Below are positions 8,629 through 17,443 of a stretch of DNA of 64,000 nt, piece by piece. The stretch's first letter is position 1. Every line of letters begins with the position of its first letter. Both the position numbers and the translations under genes were made by a program. The stretch comes from Methanosarcina sp. MTP4. Lineage in GTDB: Archaea; Halobacteriota; Methanosarcinia; Methanosarcinales; Methanosarcinaceae. The notes below the pieces were generated by a model. It was not told the DNA's origin. It saw only the letters and a list, made by a program, of their open reading frames with translations, and searched no databases. The DNA is taken from contig NZ_CP009505.1 in NCBI RefSeq assembly GCF_000970045.1, forward strand, positions 3,124,808 through 3,188,807, given 5' to 3'.

Positions 8629-10063
8629 CCAGTTCGAGCCTCCTTAAAAAAACCCCTGCCGTAAGCGTATCGCCCAGGCCCACGGTGGTCACGGGGGATT
8701 TCGAAAGCAGTGTAGGAAGCATGCACAGCATATATACCCCCCGAAAAGCAAAAGCCCCGTTTCCGGCAGCTTCCCCTCCGAAGGCTTCAAGGAAGCGGCT
8801 CAACTCCCCCCTTCCCAGTTCGCTTTCCTGAAGTTTCGAAACTCCTGTTTCCACAAAGTCCCGTCCGTCCAGCCTGCCCGTAGCTGCATATGTGCCTGCA
8901 CATTTGACCCCGAACTCCAGGGCCTCGATTTCGTTTTCAACCTCCCGGGAATAAAAAGGCCTTCTGATAAGTTCAGGCCTTTCCGGGCAGCCGCAGGCAG
9001 AAGACCCGGTATCGTCCCACCTGACCGCAGCCAGTACGAACTCCCTCGTATGGACAACAAGTTTTTGCAGCCTGTGAAGAGAAGCCAGGCAGGAAGCGGC
9101 TTTTCCCACAGCTTCCGCATTCATCCGGAGGAGCCCTTCAACCGGTATTCCGTGCATTTCGTGGAAGCTTGCAAGTTCATCCTCGTTCATTCCCAGGCTG
9201 TCAACTATCCCGGCAAACTTCGAAAAGACAGTGCAGGCAAGTTTCCGATTTCCAAAATGCCCGAACTCCAGGTGGACCCTGAGCCTTTCGTTCCCGGCTT
9301 TCCAGGCCAGGACACGAGAAAGGACCTGTTCAACAATTTCCAGGTAGCTGCCCCCGTCAGGATACTCCTCGAGCAGGAGATGGAAACCAGAAATCAAAGC
9401 GCCGTCCATCTCCCCGGCATGCTGCAGGGCGTAGGCATCAAAGTCAGGATTGATGAAAAGCCTGAAGTTAAGCTGGTCACAGGTCGCTATGAAACGGTTT
9501 TCCCTGGGGACTGTGAACTGCTTCCCGTAAATGGAAAAGCTCTCACCTTCCGAAAAATCAAAGACGAAGTGGATAGGGTCCTGCTCGGGGGCAGAGGCAT
9601 CAACTTTAATCTCGTCAACTTGACTCTTGACTTCAGCCTCCCCAGGACCCTCCAAAGAAGATATACCGGGGAAATACACACTTTTCCTGGAAAACAAAGA
9701 GAGCTGGGTCTTTGAAGGGACGGCAACATTCGGGACAACCAGCGAAGCCCCGAGTTCGGAGATGGTGTTGGCCATGATCCCGGCATTACCCCCCATCCTC
9801 ACCAGGGACTTTTCGAAATAGAGGCCTTTCAGGAACTCGAATACCGAAGGATTGAAAACCAGCCATTCTGCCCCAAACCCGTTTTTCATGCAATAGGCAA
9901 GCCCTGCCGCAAAATCGGATTTCGAATCAATCCTGCCGGGTGGCGAATCTATTTTTTCCAGGATCTCGGAGCTTTCGAAGAACTCCAGCAGTTCGGAAAG
10001 CTCGGCCCCTCCCATCCTGTACACCGAATCGATGTTAACGTTGTAGCCGCAGAGTATTTTCAT
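8615..10063 (-). CDS. ADP-dependent phosphofructokinase/glucokinase family protein (diverged paralogue)
   Basis: 482 residues of the ADP-dependent sugar kinase family (ribokinase-like fold). Visible signatures are the N-terminal NVNIDSV substrate loop, VRMGGNAGIMAN, VPRENRF, and the C-terminal GLGDTLTAGVF with the catalytic Asp of GxGD. It is clearly homologous to the longer neighbour at 10381-11856, sharing NxNIDxxxxL, RMGGxAGI and the GD motif, but it is much diverged and lacks several blocks. Methanosarcina species have two adjacent family members; only inference can assign this one's substrate. Its 3' end overlaps ogg, an unusual coupling of a sugar kinase with a DNA repair enzyme. Confidence 0.88.
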   Translation of the reverse strand: MKILCGYNVNIDSVYRMGGAELSELLEFFESSEILEKIDSPPGRIDSKSDFAAGLAYCMKNGFGAEWLVFNPSVFEFLKGLYFEKSLVRMGGNAGIMANTISELGASLVVPNVAVPSKTQLSLFSRKSVYFPGISSLEGPGEAEVKSQVDEIKVDASAPEQDPIHFVFDFSEGESFSIYGKQFTVPRENRFIATCDQLNFRLFINPDFDAYALQHAGEMDGALISGFHLLLEEYPDGGSYLEIVEQVLSRVLAWKAGNERLRVHLEFGHFGNRKLACTVFSKFAGIVDSLGMNEDELASFHEMHGIPVEGLLRMNAEAVGKAASCLASLHRLQKLVVHTREFVLAAVRWDDTGSSACGCPERPELIRRPFYSREVENEIEALEFGVKCAGTYAATGRLDGRDFVETGVSKLQESELGRGELSRFLEAFGGEAAGNGAFAFRGVYMLCMLPTLLSKSPVTTVGLGDTLTAGVFLRRLELDVQA

Positions 10064-10131
10064 CTAAACAAACCCTCATTAATCGGTTTTTCAGGTAAGG
10101 GAATTTTCTTTCAGCTAAGGGAATTTTCATT

Positions 10132-10375
10132 TATAGTCCCGAAAGCAAATATTTACACTTACATTATAACCACGGAAGACACGGAAAGCACGGAAGGATT
10201 GTGCCCCAATTTCCTTTATTCCGTGTTTTCTGTGCTTTCTGTGGTTAAACTTTAACTTGAGATTGGTGAAGGAATTGTGAAAGAATTGTGAAAGAATTGT
10301 GAAAGAATTGTGAAGGAATTGTGAAGGAATTGTGAAGGAATTGTGGAGGAATTTGGGCCCTTGACTATAGTTAAG
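10132..10375 (-). mobile_element. MITE-like element, copy A (expanded by an internal tandem repeat)
   Basis: Ends are TATAGTCCCGAA on the left and TTGACTATAG on the right, a short terminal inverted repeat. Inside lies a long imperfect inverted repeat: arms AACCACGGAAGACACGG and its near complement ending TTTCTGTGGTT, about 26 bases each, spaced by a segment with GGATTGTGC. The same element occurs at 19529-19694 and 31550-31713 in the other orientation. This copy is longer because an 11-base repeat has expanded inside it. No transposase is encoded, so a partner enzyme elsewhere is assumed. Confidence 0.82.
10266..10354. repeat. 11-base tandem repeat GAATTGTGAAR, about 8 copies
   Basis: The unit GAATTGTGAAA or GAATTGTGAAG repeats about eight times within MITE copy A, directly downstream of the pfkC stop codon on the minus strand. 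The other two MITE copies carry only one version of this sequence, so the expansion is local and recent. Confidence 0.92.
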
Positions 10376-10380
10376 GGAAT

Positions 10381-11856
10381 TTACTTTCCGGCCCATTTTT
10401 GCTTCATCTTAGCGAGCATGGCCACAAAGGCTCCTGCGGAAATCGCATCTCCGATTCCCACGGTGGCCCTGGGCTTACTGACCACTTTTGAAGGGACAAT
10501 GACAGCGTCGTGTTTCACGCCGTAGATGTAGCCGTACTCGAATTCATCCGGGGAGCAGAGTTTCCTGCCAACGCAGTAAAGCTTGAAATTTTCCAGGTCT
10601 TCGAGCCCTTTTTCCGAAACAGGGACTTCCAGCCCGGCTTCGGCTTCATCCAGTGTCTCTATTTTTCCCTCGAGGGCCTGAGTTGCTGCAAGGGAGGAGG
10701 CAAAGAGCAGGGAGTCCCTGTGCTCTTTCAGAGTAAGAGGATGGCCTTTTGCAAGAGCACATATGTAAAAGCCAAGGCAGTGCACATGGACGCGCTCAAG
10801 GGCGAGGTCTTCGAGCAGCCGGACAGCTCCCTGGTAAAGCGCCATGATCCCATTTTCCCCTTTCCGGATCACTGCATAAGAGAGCTCTTCGTGCCCGAGC
10901 ACGTTCAGGGCGTTTGCCACCTCCACGGTGTCCAGGCCCAGGGAATGGACGTGCCCGGCAACGATATCTTCCAGGATGGCTTTCCTTATTACCCTGTTCT
11001 GGATGGACGTAAGCTCGACATGAATGCGCAGTTCGGGGTTAAGGGACTTCAGTTTCTCAATTGCCCTGACGGATTTTGCCACGTAGTCCTTATACGTGGT
11101 CCCGTCCTCGTATTCCTCCTTGATCATCTGGTAGCCCGAGAGCATCGCCCCGTCAACAGGGCCAAGGGAGTCAAGCTGTTCGTAAATCTCCTTATCCATG
11201 TCCAGACGAAGCCATTTCGGGCGCGAAGAGATTATCAGGCGGTTATCCCTGGGGACCTTGAAAGTGTTTCCTCCGCAGCTCACGCCCAGGTCTTTAGAAT
11301 ACTCGAGAATCCAGTTGACTTTGGAGTCTATTTCCGGTTTATAAGCCTCAAGAGGGTGTTTCAGGAAGACTTTCCCTCCCTCTACCTTCGGATGGAGGAG
11401 ACTTTCCGAGGGGGCAAAGTAGCCTGCCTGTTCTTCCGAGAGCCAGGGCACGTAAGCGACAACCTTTTTCAGGCCCAGGTGAACCAGAAGGTTTGCAATA
11501 ATCCCGGCCTGCCCCCCCATGCGGGCATAGTCAAAGCCCAGGTGTCCCTTTAACCATTCATGGGTTTCCGCAGTATATGTCGGGACCTCGGCGGCTTTCC
11601 CGTCCCGCATTGAAATCATCAGGCGAGCGAGGAAATCGAGAGGTTCTTTGATCTCCCTCGGGTATGCGGAAATCTTCTCCTGGATTTCGGCATCTTCGAA
11701 AAGCTCGAGCAGCTTTGCAAGGTCTTCTTCTTTCAAATGTTTGATAGCATCAATATTGCTGTTGTAGGCAACAAAGATCCCATCCAGATAAGGAAGAGCT
11801 TCCTTTACGCTGTAAAATGCATCCCTGTGGCGCTGATCCCATTCTGCTAGGTCCAC
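10381..11856 (-). CDS. pfkC: ADP-dependent phosphofructokinase
   Basis: 491 residues. It phosphorylates fructose 6-phosphate (some euryarchaeal members also glucose) with ADP as donor, in the modified archaeal glycolysis. Seen: YNSNIDAI near residue 31, ARMGGQAGIIANLL (about 112-125), VPRDNRLIIS, a long middle with DGAMLSGYQMI, and the C-terminal VGIGDAISAGAF with the catalytic Asp in the GxGD anion hole. Length and motifs fit the PfkC family well. It precedes its paralogue (8615-10063) on the same strand with a 317-base gap filled by a MITE. No GGAGG is obvious; the start was chosen as the first Met before the conserved N-terminal helix. Confidence 0.93.
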   Translation of the reverse strand: MDLAEWDQRHRDAFYSVKEALPYLDGIFVAYNSNIDAIKHLKEEDLAKLLELFEDAEIQEKISAYPREIKEPLDFLARLMISMRDGKAAEVPTYTAETHEWLKGHLGFDYARMGGQAGIIANLLVHLGLKKVVAYVPWLSEEQAGYFAPSESLLHPKVEGGKVFLKHPLEAYKPEIDSKVNWILEYSKDLGVSCGGNTFKVPRDNRLIISSRPKWLRLDMDKEIYEQLDSLGPVDGAMLSGYQMIKEEYEDGTTYKDYVAKSVRAIEKLKSLNPELRIHVELTSIQNRVIRKAILEDIVAGHVHSLGLDTVEVANALNVLGHEELSYAVIRKGENGIMALYQGAVRLLEDLALERVHVHCLGFYICALAKGHPLTLKEHRDSLLFASSLAATQALEGKIETLDEAEAGLEVPVSEKGLEDLENFKLYCVGRKLCSPDEFEYGYIYGVKHDAVIVPSKVVSKPRATVGIGDAISAGAFVAMLAKMKQKWAGK

Positions 11857-12058
11857 TTAGCAAAAACCCCCTGGAGAATTAAATGAAACAATAGAAAGAC
11901 TAAAGAGCCTTTTCACGCAGCAAAGGCAATAAAAAGGGCTCTTTAATCTATTAGTCCCTTCATTAAGTTTATTTTTCTTTCAGGTTAATCTATTTTCATT
12001 TTATATAACATTGCCCGAACCCGGGGAGCCGACTCATTTCTGCGGCCCATTAAGGCCA

Positions 12059-13246
12059 TCAGGTGGTATATTCGGCATTGATCCGGACATAGTCGTACGT
12101 GAGGTCACAGCCCCAGGCGGTTGCCGATTCCTCCCCCATTCCCAGGTCAAGGGTTATGACGATTTCCTCAGCTGCCATGATCTTTTTCAGGAGCCCGAGG
12201 TCTGCAAAGCCGGAGATATCACCCGCTTTCACAAGCTCGACTTCCTCTCCCCCGCCTATGAAGGAAAGGGAAAGTTTGTCCTGCTCAAGTTCGGCTCCCG
12301 AGTACCCGGCAGCAGCCACGACCCTGCCCCAGTTAGGGTCTTTTCCGAAAATCGCAGTCTTCACAAGGGGAGACCGGACTATGGCTTTTGCAGCCAGCCT
12401 GGCGTCTTCATACTCTTTCGCACCCGTTACCCTGGCTTCGACCAGTTTTGTAGCACCTTCCCCGTCTTTTGCCATCTTTTTTGCAAGCTCGGTGAGCACG
12501 TAAAGGAGCCCCTCCTCAAACTCGTCCAGGCATTCCAGACAGGGCTTAACTCGAGACATGCAAGTGGAGGTAAATAGCACCATGTCATTCGTACTGGTGT
12601 CCCCGTCCACAACGACCATATTGAAACTTTTTTCCACGGCCTTGTGGAGCGCCGCTTCCAGTACGTCGGCAGGCACGTTAGCATCAGTGTAGGCAAAGCA
12701 AAGCATTGTCCCCATGTTGGGCTCGATCATCCCGGAACCTTTTGCAATCGCCCCTATCCTGATCCCGCAGTCAAGTTCTACGGCAGCTTCCTTTGGAACC
12801 TTATCCGTGGTCATGATTGCCTTTGCAGCCGCCTGGCTGCAGCCGGGGGAACTTCCCATAGCCCCAAGCACTGCAGGAAGCTGCTTTTCGATCAGCCCCA
12901 GGTCAAGCCTCTTTCCGATTACCCCTGTGGACGCAACGGCAACCAGTTCGGGGTCAAGGTCAAGTTTTCCGGCAAGCATCGAAGCCATTTCCATTGCGTC
13001 AAGGTAGCCATCGTCCCCGGTAAAAGCATTTGCATTCCCGCTGTTCACGATCACGGCAGAGAGACGCTTTTTGGTTTCGGTTCGTTGCCTTGTCAAAAGC
13101 ACCGGAGCCGCAACGACCCTGTTCCTGGTAAAGACACCCGCAACCGGCCCTTCCGCAAGAATGGCTACAAGCCCCGTCTTTCCTTCCTTGATCCCGTTTG
13201 CGGACACGCCCTGGACCGCACAGATACCACCATCTATTTTCTTCAT
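12059..13246 (-). CDS. argJ: Bifunctional glutamate N-acetyltransferase/amino-acid acetyltransferase ArgJ
   Basis: 395 residues from ATG 13246, which has an AGGGGG ribosome site eight bases upstream; an upstream TTG at 13264 is ignored. ArgJ transfers acetyl from N-acetylornithine to glutamate, recycling the acetyl group in arginine synthesis. The precursor is cut autocatalytically before the nucleophile Thr-180 in KGSGMIEPNMG/TMLCF. Also visible are GVSANGIKEGKTGL, VNSGNANAFTG, DGDTSTNDM and the C-terminal DLTYDYVRINAEYTT, which ends the family almost invariantly. Thr-180 and the acidic and Gly motifs are intact. argC lies 0.9 kb upstream on the same strand, separated by a CBS gene and repeats. 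Confidence 0.97.
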   Translation of the reverse strand: MKKIDGGICAVQGVSANGIKEGKTGLVAILAEGPVAGVFTRNRVVAAPVLLTRQRTETKKRLSAVIVNSGNANAFTGDDGYLDAMEMASMLAGKLDLDPELVAVASTGVIGKRLDLGLIEKQLPAVLGAMGSSPGCSQAAAKAIMTTDKVPKEAAVELDCGIRIGAIAKGSGMIEPNMGTMLCFAYTDANVPADVLEAALHKAVEKSFNMVVVDGDTSTNDMVLFTSTCMSRVKPCLECLDEFEEGLLYVLTELAKKMAKDGEGATKLVEARVTGAKEYEDARLAAKAIVRSPLVKTAIFGKDPNWGRVVAAAGYSGAELEQDKLSLSFIGGGEEVELVKAGDISGFADLGLLKKIMAAEEIVITLDLGMGEESATAWGCDLTYDYVRINAEYTT

Positions 13247-13309
13247 GGAAAACCCCCTGTCCAATCTCCCTTCAGTTCAATAATTATCATATTATAATTC
13301 AATTTGGAC

Positions 13310-13478
13310 ATCAGATCCATTAGCACATCAGATCCATTCACAAATCAGATCCATTCACAAATCAGATCCATTCACAAATCAGATCCATTCACAAATCAGA
13401 TCCATTCACAAATCAGATCCATTCACAAATCAGATCCATTCACAAATCAGATCCATTCACAAATCAGATTCACTAGCA
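13310..13478. repeat. 17-base tandem repeat ATCAGATCCATTCACAA, about 10 copies
   Basis: Nine nearly perfect and one or two diverged copies with a 17-base period. The array begins just after the 3' end of the CBS-domain gene (stop at 13495, minus strand) and ends before the argJ leader. There are no spacers, so it is not a CRISPR array. Confidence 0.96.
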
Positions 13479-13494
13479 TATTAGTCTATGGCAC

Positions 13495-13959
13495 TCAGAT
13501 TTTTGAAATTCCCTGGATTATATCCCCGCGGGTGACAATGCCAACAACGCGTTCTTCTTCAACAACAGGAAGCCTGTTGATCCTGTGCCGGATCATAAGC
13601 TCGGAAGCTTCCTCCACGGACGCTTCGGAAGAGATAGTGTAAACGTCCTTCTTCATAATCTCCCCGACCTGCCTTGTGCCAATGTCCGAGAGCATTTTCT
13701 TGGTCTCCTCCCAGCTAAGGAGTTCCCTGATCGGGACCTCGATCACCTCAAAGGGACTCGGGAGCCAGAGCCCTCCGTGTTCGGGGAGAACCAGGAGTTT
13801 GAGCAGATCGGCTTCACTCACGATTCCCACAAGCTTTTCGTTCTCAATGACCGGAGCCCCGCTAATATCGTGTTCTTTCAAGATTTTTGCGGTGTCGCGG
13901 ACACTGTCTTCAGGCTTACAGAAGACCACATCCGGATTCATGACATCTTTTACCTTCAT
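13495..13959 (-). CDS. CBS-domain pair protein
   Basis: 154 residues made of two CBS motifs (about 7-60 and 95-150). Both show the family pattern: MNPDVVFCKPEDSV..A..L.....SGAPVIENEKLVGIVSEADLL and MKKDVYTISSEASV..A..LM.....NRLPVVEEERVVGIVTRGDII. A pair of CBS motifs forms a Bateman module that binds adenine nucleotides or SAM. There is no attached enzyme domain, so it probably acts as a sensor that binds a partner. It lies between argC and argJ on the same strand; a direct role in arginine synthesis is not shown by the sequence. Confidence 0.92.
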   Translation of the reverse strand: MKVKDVMNPDVVFCKPEDSVRDTAKILKEHDISGAPVIENEKLVGIVSEADLLKLLVLPEHGGLWLPSPFEVIEVPIRELLSWEETKKMLSDIGTRQVGEIMKKDVYTISSEASVEEASELMIRHRINRLPVVEEERVVGIVTRGDIIQGISKI

Positions 13960-14167
13960 CTAACTACCCCTGAAATGGATTCCATTCTTTATTTTTATAC
14001 GTCACCAGTTATATGTTCTCGCCTGCCCTGCGGTCTGCAGACCTCTCAATTCAGATGTTTCAGCACAGTACAATAACTGTCAGCACAGTACATAACTGTC
14101 AGTTCAGACATTCAATACAATAACATTAGCACAGACAGGAAGCTGCCTGGACAACACCGTGTTTAAT

Positions 14168-15178
14168 TTACGGTGCAGTTGCAGGTATCCAGAGCCCGCG
14201 GGTCTCTTCAAGCCCGAACATCAGATTCATATTCTGGATTGCCTGTCCTGATGCCCCTTTTACCAGATTGTCAATTGCCGAGAGCACTACCACACGGTTG
14301 TTTTCCGCATCCGCCTCAAAGCCAATGTCACAGAAGTTCGAACCCCGAACTGCAGTGAGGGACGGGACTCCCGGGAGCCGCACAAAGGGTTTGTCCCTGT
14401 AAAACTCCTCATAAAGCGCCTGTACATCCCCTGTTGAAAGGGGCTCTTTAGTAAAGATATGGGCGGTTGTGAGGATGCCCCTGATAGTGGGGATCACATG
14501 AGGAGTGAAACTGATGTTCCTGAGCTTTCCGTCGAGCCGGTTCAGTTCCTGGACAATTTCTACCCTGTGCCTGTGTGCGGTGAGCTTGTAAGGGATTATA
14601 TTTTCCGCAATGTTGGGATAGTGGGAAGTTCCCGAAGGGCTTATGCCCGCTCCTGAAACTCCGGTTTTGGAGTCGAAAATTGCCATGTCTATAAGCCCTG
14701 CTGCCGCAAGGGGGGCTGCCGAGAGGATCGCACCCGTAGGAAAACAACCCGGGTTTGCAACCAGGTCTTCTTTTGCAGCCTCAGGGTGAAGTTCCACAAG
14801 TCCGTAGACAGCAGTTCTCGGGTCGGCATGAGTAAGGTCGTAAACTTTTTCGAATACCGAAGTCTCAAGCCTGTAATCAGCGCTCAGGTCTATTACTTTC
14901 GTATTGTCATCGAGCAGTTCGGGGACGTAGTTCATCGCAGTCCCGTGGGGCACCGCCACAAACACAACATCACAGCGTGCCCTTATCTCTTCAGGGTCCG
15001 GGTTTTCATACCTGAGATCCAGAAAGCCTTCAAGGTGCCTGTGGGTACTTGCTACGGGTTTTCCTGCAAGACTCCGGGAAGTGGCAAGCTCCGGTTTAAC
15101 GTCAGGGTGATTAACCAGTAAGCGTAAGAGTTCTCCTCCCGTATATCCGGAAGCTCCTATAATTCCTGCCTTGATCAT
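14168..15178 (-). CDS. argC: N-acetyl-gamma-glutamyl-phosphate reductase ArgC
   Basis: 336 residues from ATG 15178, with GGTGA nine bases upstream; a GTG at 15187 is too close to that site. The enzyme reduces N-acetylglutamyl phosphate with NADPH in arginine synthesis. Seen: the N-terminal Rossmann motif GIIGASGYTGGEL, VPHGTA, DLSADYRL, the active-site cysteine in NPGCFPTG (Cys-145), KTGVSGAG, and the general-base histidine region AHRHRVEI. Length is normal for the family. It shares strand with argJ downstream. The short gaps are occupied by a CBS gene. Confidence 0.97.
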   Translation of the reverse strand: MIKAGIIGASGYTGGELLRLLVNHPDVKPELATSRSLAGKPVASTHRHLEGFLDLRYENPDPEEIRARCDVVFVAVPHGTAMNYVPELLDDNTKVIDLSADYRLETSVFEKVYDLTHADPRTAVYGLVELHPEAAKEDLVANPGCFPTGAILSAAPLAAAGLIDMAIFDSKTGVSGAGISPSGTSHYPNIAENIIPYKLTAHRHRVEIVQELNRLDGKLRNISFTPHVIPTIRGILTTAHIFTKEPLSTGDVQALYEEFYRDKPFVRLPGVPSLTAVRGSNFCDIGFEADAENNRVVVLSAIDNLVKGASGQAIQNMNLMFGLEETRGLWIPATAP

Positions 15179-15406
15179 GGTCTTCACTCACCTGTGTAAT
15201 GTGTGAACCATATGATTAAACTTGTTATTGGAAAAGACAGCTGAGAGAGGACCAAAAGCCCCTTTGGGACAATAAACGGTTCAGAGAGTTGAAACTAATT
15301 TGAACAGATTGCTTTCGAAATAAATTAACCGCGGAACTTGAAAAAATAATTATCAACTAAAAATTGAAAACATTAAAAAAATAAAAAAATAAAAAATACA
15401 ATCTTA

Positions 15407-15928
15407 TTAAGGCGAAATCGTGACATGAACAGGCACATAGAGGTCCTGATAGCTTACAAGTGTTCCAAAATTGCAGTCAACAACTTCTATGATGACTTCG
15501 TCCCTTGACCCGAATTCTATGGGTGGGAGCCCCACTTCATTCAGGTTAAGGAGTTTTGAATCTCCCACCTCAAGGTCTCCAAGTGAAGAAGCATCAAGCA
15601 AATAACTTTTCCCGTTAACATACAGGAAAACTCCCAGAGACCTGCTGTCGAATTCCAGGCAGTCCCCGCCCATATGCCTGAACTCCATCGTACTTTCATT
15701 AACAAAGAAAATGTCAAGATTTACTGTCGGACAGGGTTCCCCGAAGTATCCATTAAATCCCGGGAAAACTACTGCAGTGAAAAGAGCAGCCAGGATTAAA
15801 ATAATTATCATAGATATAAAAGATCCAAAGACCTGGCCCCAAGCTCTGGAATTCTTAAATAGCTTTTCTATAAAAAACACACAACACCACCATTTCTGAA
15901 TAAGTGTTAATATATTCAGGCAACACAT
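15407..15928 (-). CDS. Pilin-like membrane-anchored secreted protein
   Basis: Up to 173 residues. One N-terminal hydrophobic helix (MIIILILAALFTAVVFPGF) follows a short basic segment KNSRAWGQVFGSF, then a beta-rich extracytoplasmic domain with two Cys. This arrangement resembles archaeal type IV pilin N-terminal-domain proteins, although the canonical processing site is not clear. The annotated ATG gives an odd Cys/Trp-rich leader; a GTG at 15880 behind a TGGTGG run may be the true start. It stands alone between argC and the deoxyribosyltransferase. Function not recognised beyond a surface protein. Confidence 0.6.
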   Translation of the reverse strand: MCCLNILTLIQKWWCCVFFIEKLFKNSRAWGQVFGSFISMIIILILAALFTAVVFPGFNGYFGEPCPTVNLDIFFVNESTMEFRHMGGDCLEFDSRSLGVFLYVNGKSYLLDASSLGDLEVGDSKLLNLNEVGLPPIEFGSRDEVIIEVVDCNFGTLVSYQDLYVPVHVTISP

Positions 15929-16072
15929 TTAAAATTTTTTGTGCGTGGGGAGAAAGATATAACATTTAAACATATTTAATATTTGAATGTTATAAAAATC
16001 AGCAAACTATTTCACGAACCATCCCCTTTCCTTTTCAGGAAATCCCGTGAAAAAAATACCTTAAAAAGTGGC

Positions 16073-16077
16073 GGAGG
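16073..16077 (+). promoter_or_regulatory. GGAGG ribosome site selecting a TTG start
   Basis: GGAGG lies eight bases before TTG 16086 and inside the frame that would start at GTG 16068, which has no such site. It therefore argues for the TTG as start of the deoxyribosyltransferase. Confidence 0.7.
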
Positions 16078-16085
16078 AAAAAAAC

Positions 16086-16508
16086 TTGAACGAAAAAAAA
16101 ACAATTTACCTTGCAGGCCCCCTTTTCACCCAGGCGGAACTTGAATTCAACCGGAAATTAAGGGATATGCTCCTTAAGAAAGGCTTTGCAGTCTTTTTGC
16201 CCCAGGAAGATGCCGAAGACGCAAAAAAAGAGCATGAACGCCAGAACCAGAAATATATTTTCCAGCGCTGTGTGGAAGGAGTGGACGATTCGGACTTCGT
16301 GGTCGCAGTCCTTGACGGTGTGGATGTGGACTCGGGCACGGCCTGGGAAATCGGCTACGCTTACGCAAAAGGCAAAGCAATAATTGGGCTCCGGACCGAT
16401 TTCAGAGAACTTTCTAACGGTATAGTAAACCTGATGATTGAAGTATCTGCAGACACCCTGGCCAGGAATGAGGAAGAACTGCTGGAAACGGTCGAAAAAT
16501 TCCTGTAA
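16086..16508 (+). CDS. Nucleoside 2-deoxyribosyltransferase family protein
   Basis: 140 residues from TTG 16086 (see the GGAGG at 16073-16077). The family moves or hydrolyses the deoxyribosyl bond of nucleosides or nucleotides for salvage and pool cleaning. Key marks: IYLAGPLFTQAELEF at the N-terminus (nucleotide-binding loop), FLPQEDA, the acidic DDSDFVVAVLDG stretch, and DSGTAWEIGYAYAKGKAIIGLRTD, which holds the catalytic Glu of the GTxxEIG motif. Length fits. It is a single gene followed by a U-rich stretch at 16562-16625. Confidence 0.9.
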   Translation: MNEKKTIYLAGPLFTQAELEFNRKLRDMLLKKGFAVFLPQEDAEDAKKEHERQNQKYIFQRCVEGVDDSDFVVAVLDGVDVDSGTAWEIGYAYAKGKAIIGLRTDFRELSNGIVNLMIEVSADTLARNEEELLETVEKFL

Positions 16509-16561
16509 ACTTACCTTCATTAAACGGACCGTTTACAAATCCGGACACCGGAAACTTCTCA

Positions 16562-16625
16562 TTTGCTTAATTTTTGACCTTTGATTCGTTTTACCCTTTA
16601 TCTCTTTTCATTTTGTTCATTTATA
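16562..16625 (+). terminator. U-rich putative terminator of the deoxyribosyltransferase gene
   Basis: Several runs of three to five T residues (TTTTT, CCTTT, CGTTTT, CATTTTG) in a pyrimidine-rich stretch about 55 bases after the stop codon, the usual form of archaeal intrinsic terminators. Confidence 0.5.
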
Positions 16626-16643
16626 TTAGCAGATATCCGTTAG

Positions 16644-16711
16644 TATCGGCGCCCTTTCCATTATTAGATCAAGAAAGGTATTAAAAAGAGAAGAGAGAAT
16701 TAACGCCGATA
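16644..16711. ncRNA. Candidate structured RNA element (nested inverted repeats)
   Basis: TATCGGCG at 16644-16651 pairs with CGCCGATA at 16704-16711; inside it CCTTTC (16653-16658) pairs with GAAAGG (16673-16678). Nested perfect arms in an otherwise AT-rich spacer suggest a folded RNA. There is no family match that I know, and promoter and boundaries are not visible, so this is tentative. Confidence 0.25.
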
Positions 16712-16857
16712 ACAGTCATATAAATGACTTTCTATTTTGAATTTCCCATAAAATCATTTCATTTCCCAAAATTAGGATGACTCGAAGAGTCCATAATTAT
16801 AGATATAATTTCAAATTGCGAAGCCATAATCTATAATGATTTTTAATTTAAAAAATG

Positions 16858-16866
16858 CTTATATGG
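16858..16866 (+). promoter_or_regulatory. TATA box of the 62-residue gene
   Basis: CTTATATGG lies about 25-30 bases before the expected transcription start near 16888, which leaves a leader of about 14 bases carrying GGAGG at 16889-16893 and the ATG at 16902. Confidence 0.5.
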
Positions 16867-16901
16867 AATGTGTGACATATTAACTATTGGAGGTTAAGAA
16901 A

Positions 16902-17090
16902 ATGACCTTTCCGAAAGGATACTCTTTCATGAAAGTGGAAACTTCTCAGGGAACTGAAGTGCACGTGTCCCAGTTCGGTGAACTGGTGAGAGTTGTACCC
17001 TGCGATTCCCGAGGGGAATCAACCAAGAATTGTATGAGGCTGGCAAGGAACTATGCCAACGACTTGATTCACAAAATCGAGTCAACATAA
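16902..17090 (+). CDS. Small conserved-looking protein, 62 residues, unknown function
   Basis: ATG 16902 is eight bases after a perfect GGAGG, which also overlaps an upstream TTG frame that I reject. The product is soluble and basic, with one beta-like N-terminal half (YSFMKVETSQGTEVHVSQFGELVRVVPC) and a helical end (NCMRLARNYANDLIHKIES). I do not recognise a family. TATA box, ribosome site and a U-rich terminator at 17139 make a complete compact transcription unit, so it is very likely a real, well-expressed gene. Confidence 0.8.
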   Translation: MTFPKGYSFMKVETSQGTEVHVSQFGELVRVVPCDSRGESTKNCMRLARNYANDLIHKIEST

Positions 17091-17138
17091 TATATAAGTA
17101 AAAATTAAAGGGAACATAAAAAAAGATAAAAAAGTTAT

Positions 17139-17158
17139 CCGACTTTTCTTTTTGTTTC
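17139..17158 (+). terminator. U-rich terminator after the 62-residue gene
   Basis: ACTTTTCTTTTTGTTTC starts about 50 bases downstream of the stop codon; three T-runs in a row match archaeal termination signals. Confidence 0.55.
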
Positions 17159-17443
17159 GGATTTCTTACCATTAACTCCTTTTTTGAAAGCCCAGGTGTT
17201 TTTGAGTTTTTAGATGATTTAGTGATTTAACCGAAGGTTTGAATTATCCAGTCGAATCATGTTGAATTTGTATATCCTGGTGAATTTGTCTATTTTTTAA
17301 CAAGCCGGGACCGAACTTTCCCTTTTATAAATAGCCAATATGCCTTCAGTTCATCTGCTTCCCCAATCCATAAATATATCTGAGTGTAATTTTAATTTTA
17401 GAATAATAAAAAAATAGTAAATAAAAATCGGGGACGAGTAGGA
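17159..17443. other. Intergenic, no gene seen
   Basis: AT-rich spacer before the GNAT gene. A TTTAATTTTAG stretch near 17391-17402 is a possible TATA region for it. Nothing else is supported. Confidence 0.35.

Noticed and set aside
13310-13478. CRISPR array
   Set aside because: The 17-base unit is contiguous without spacers.
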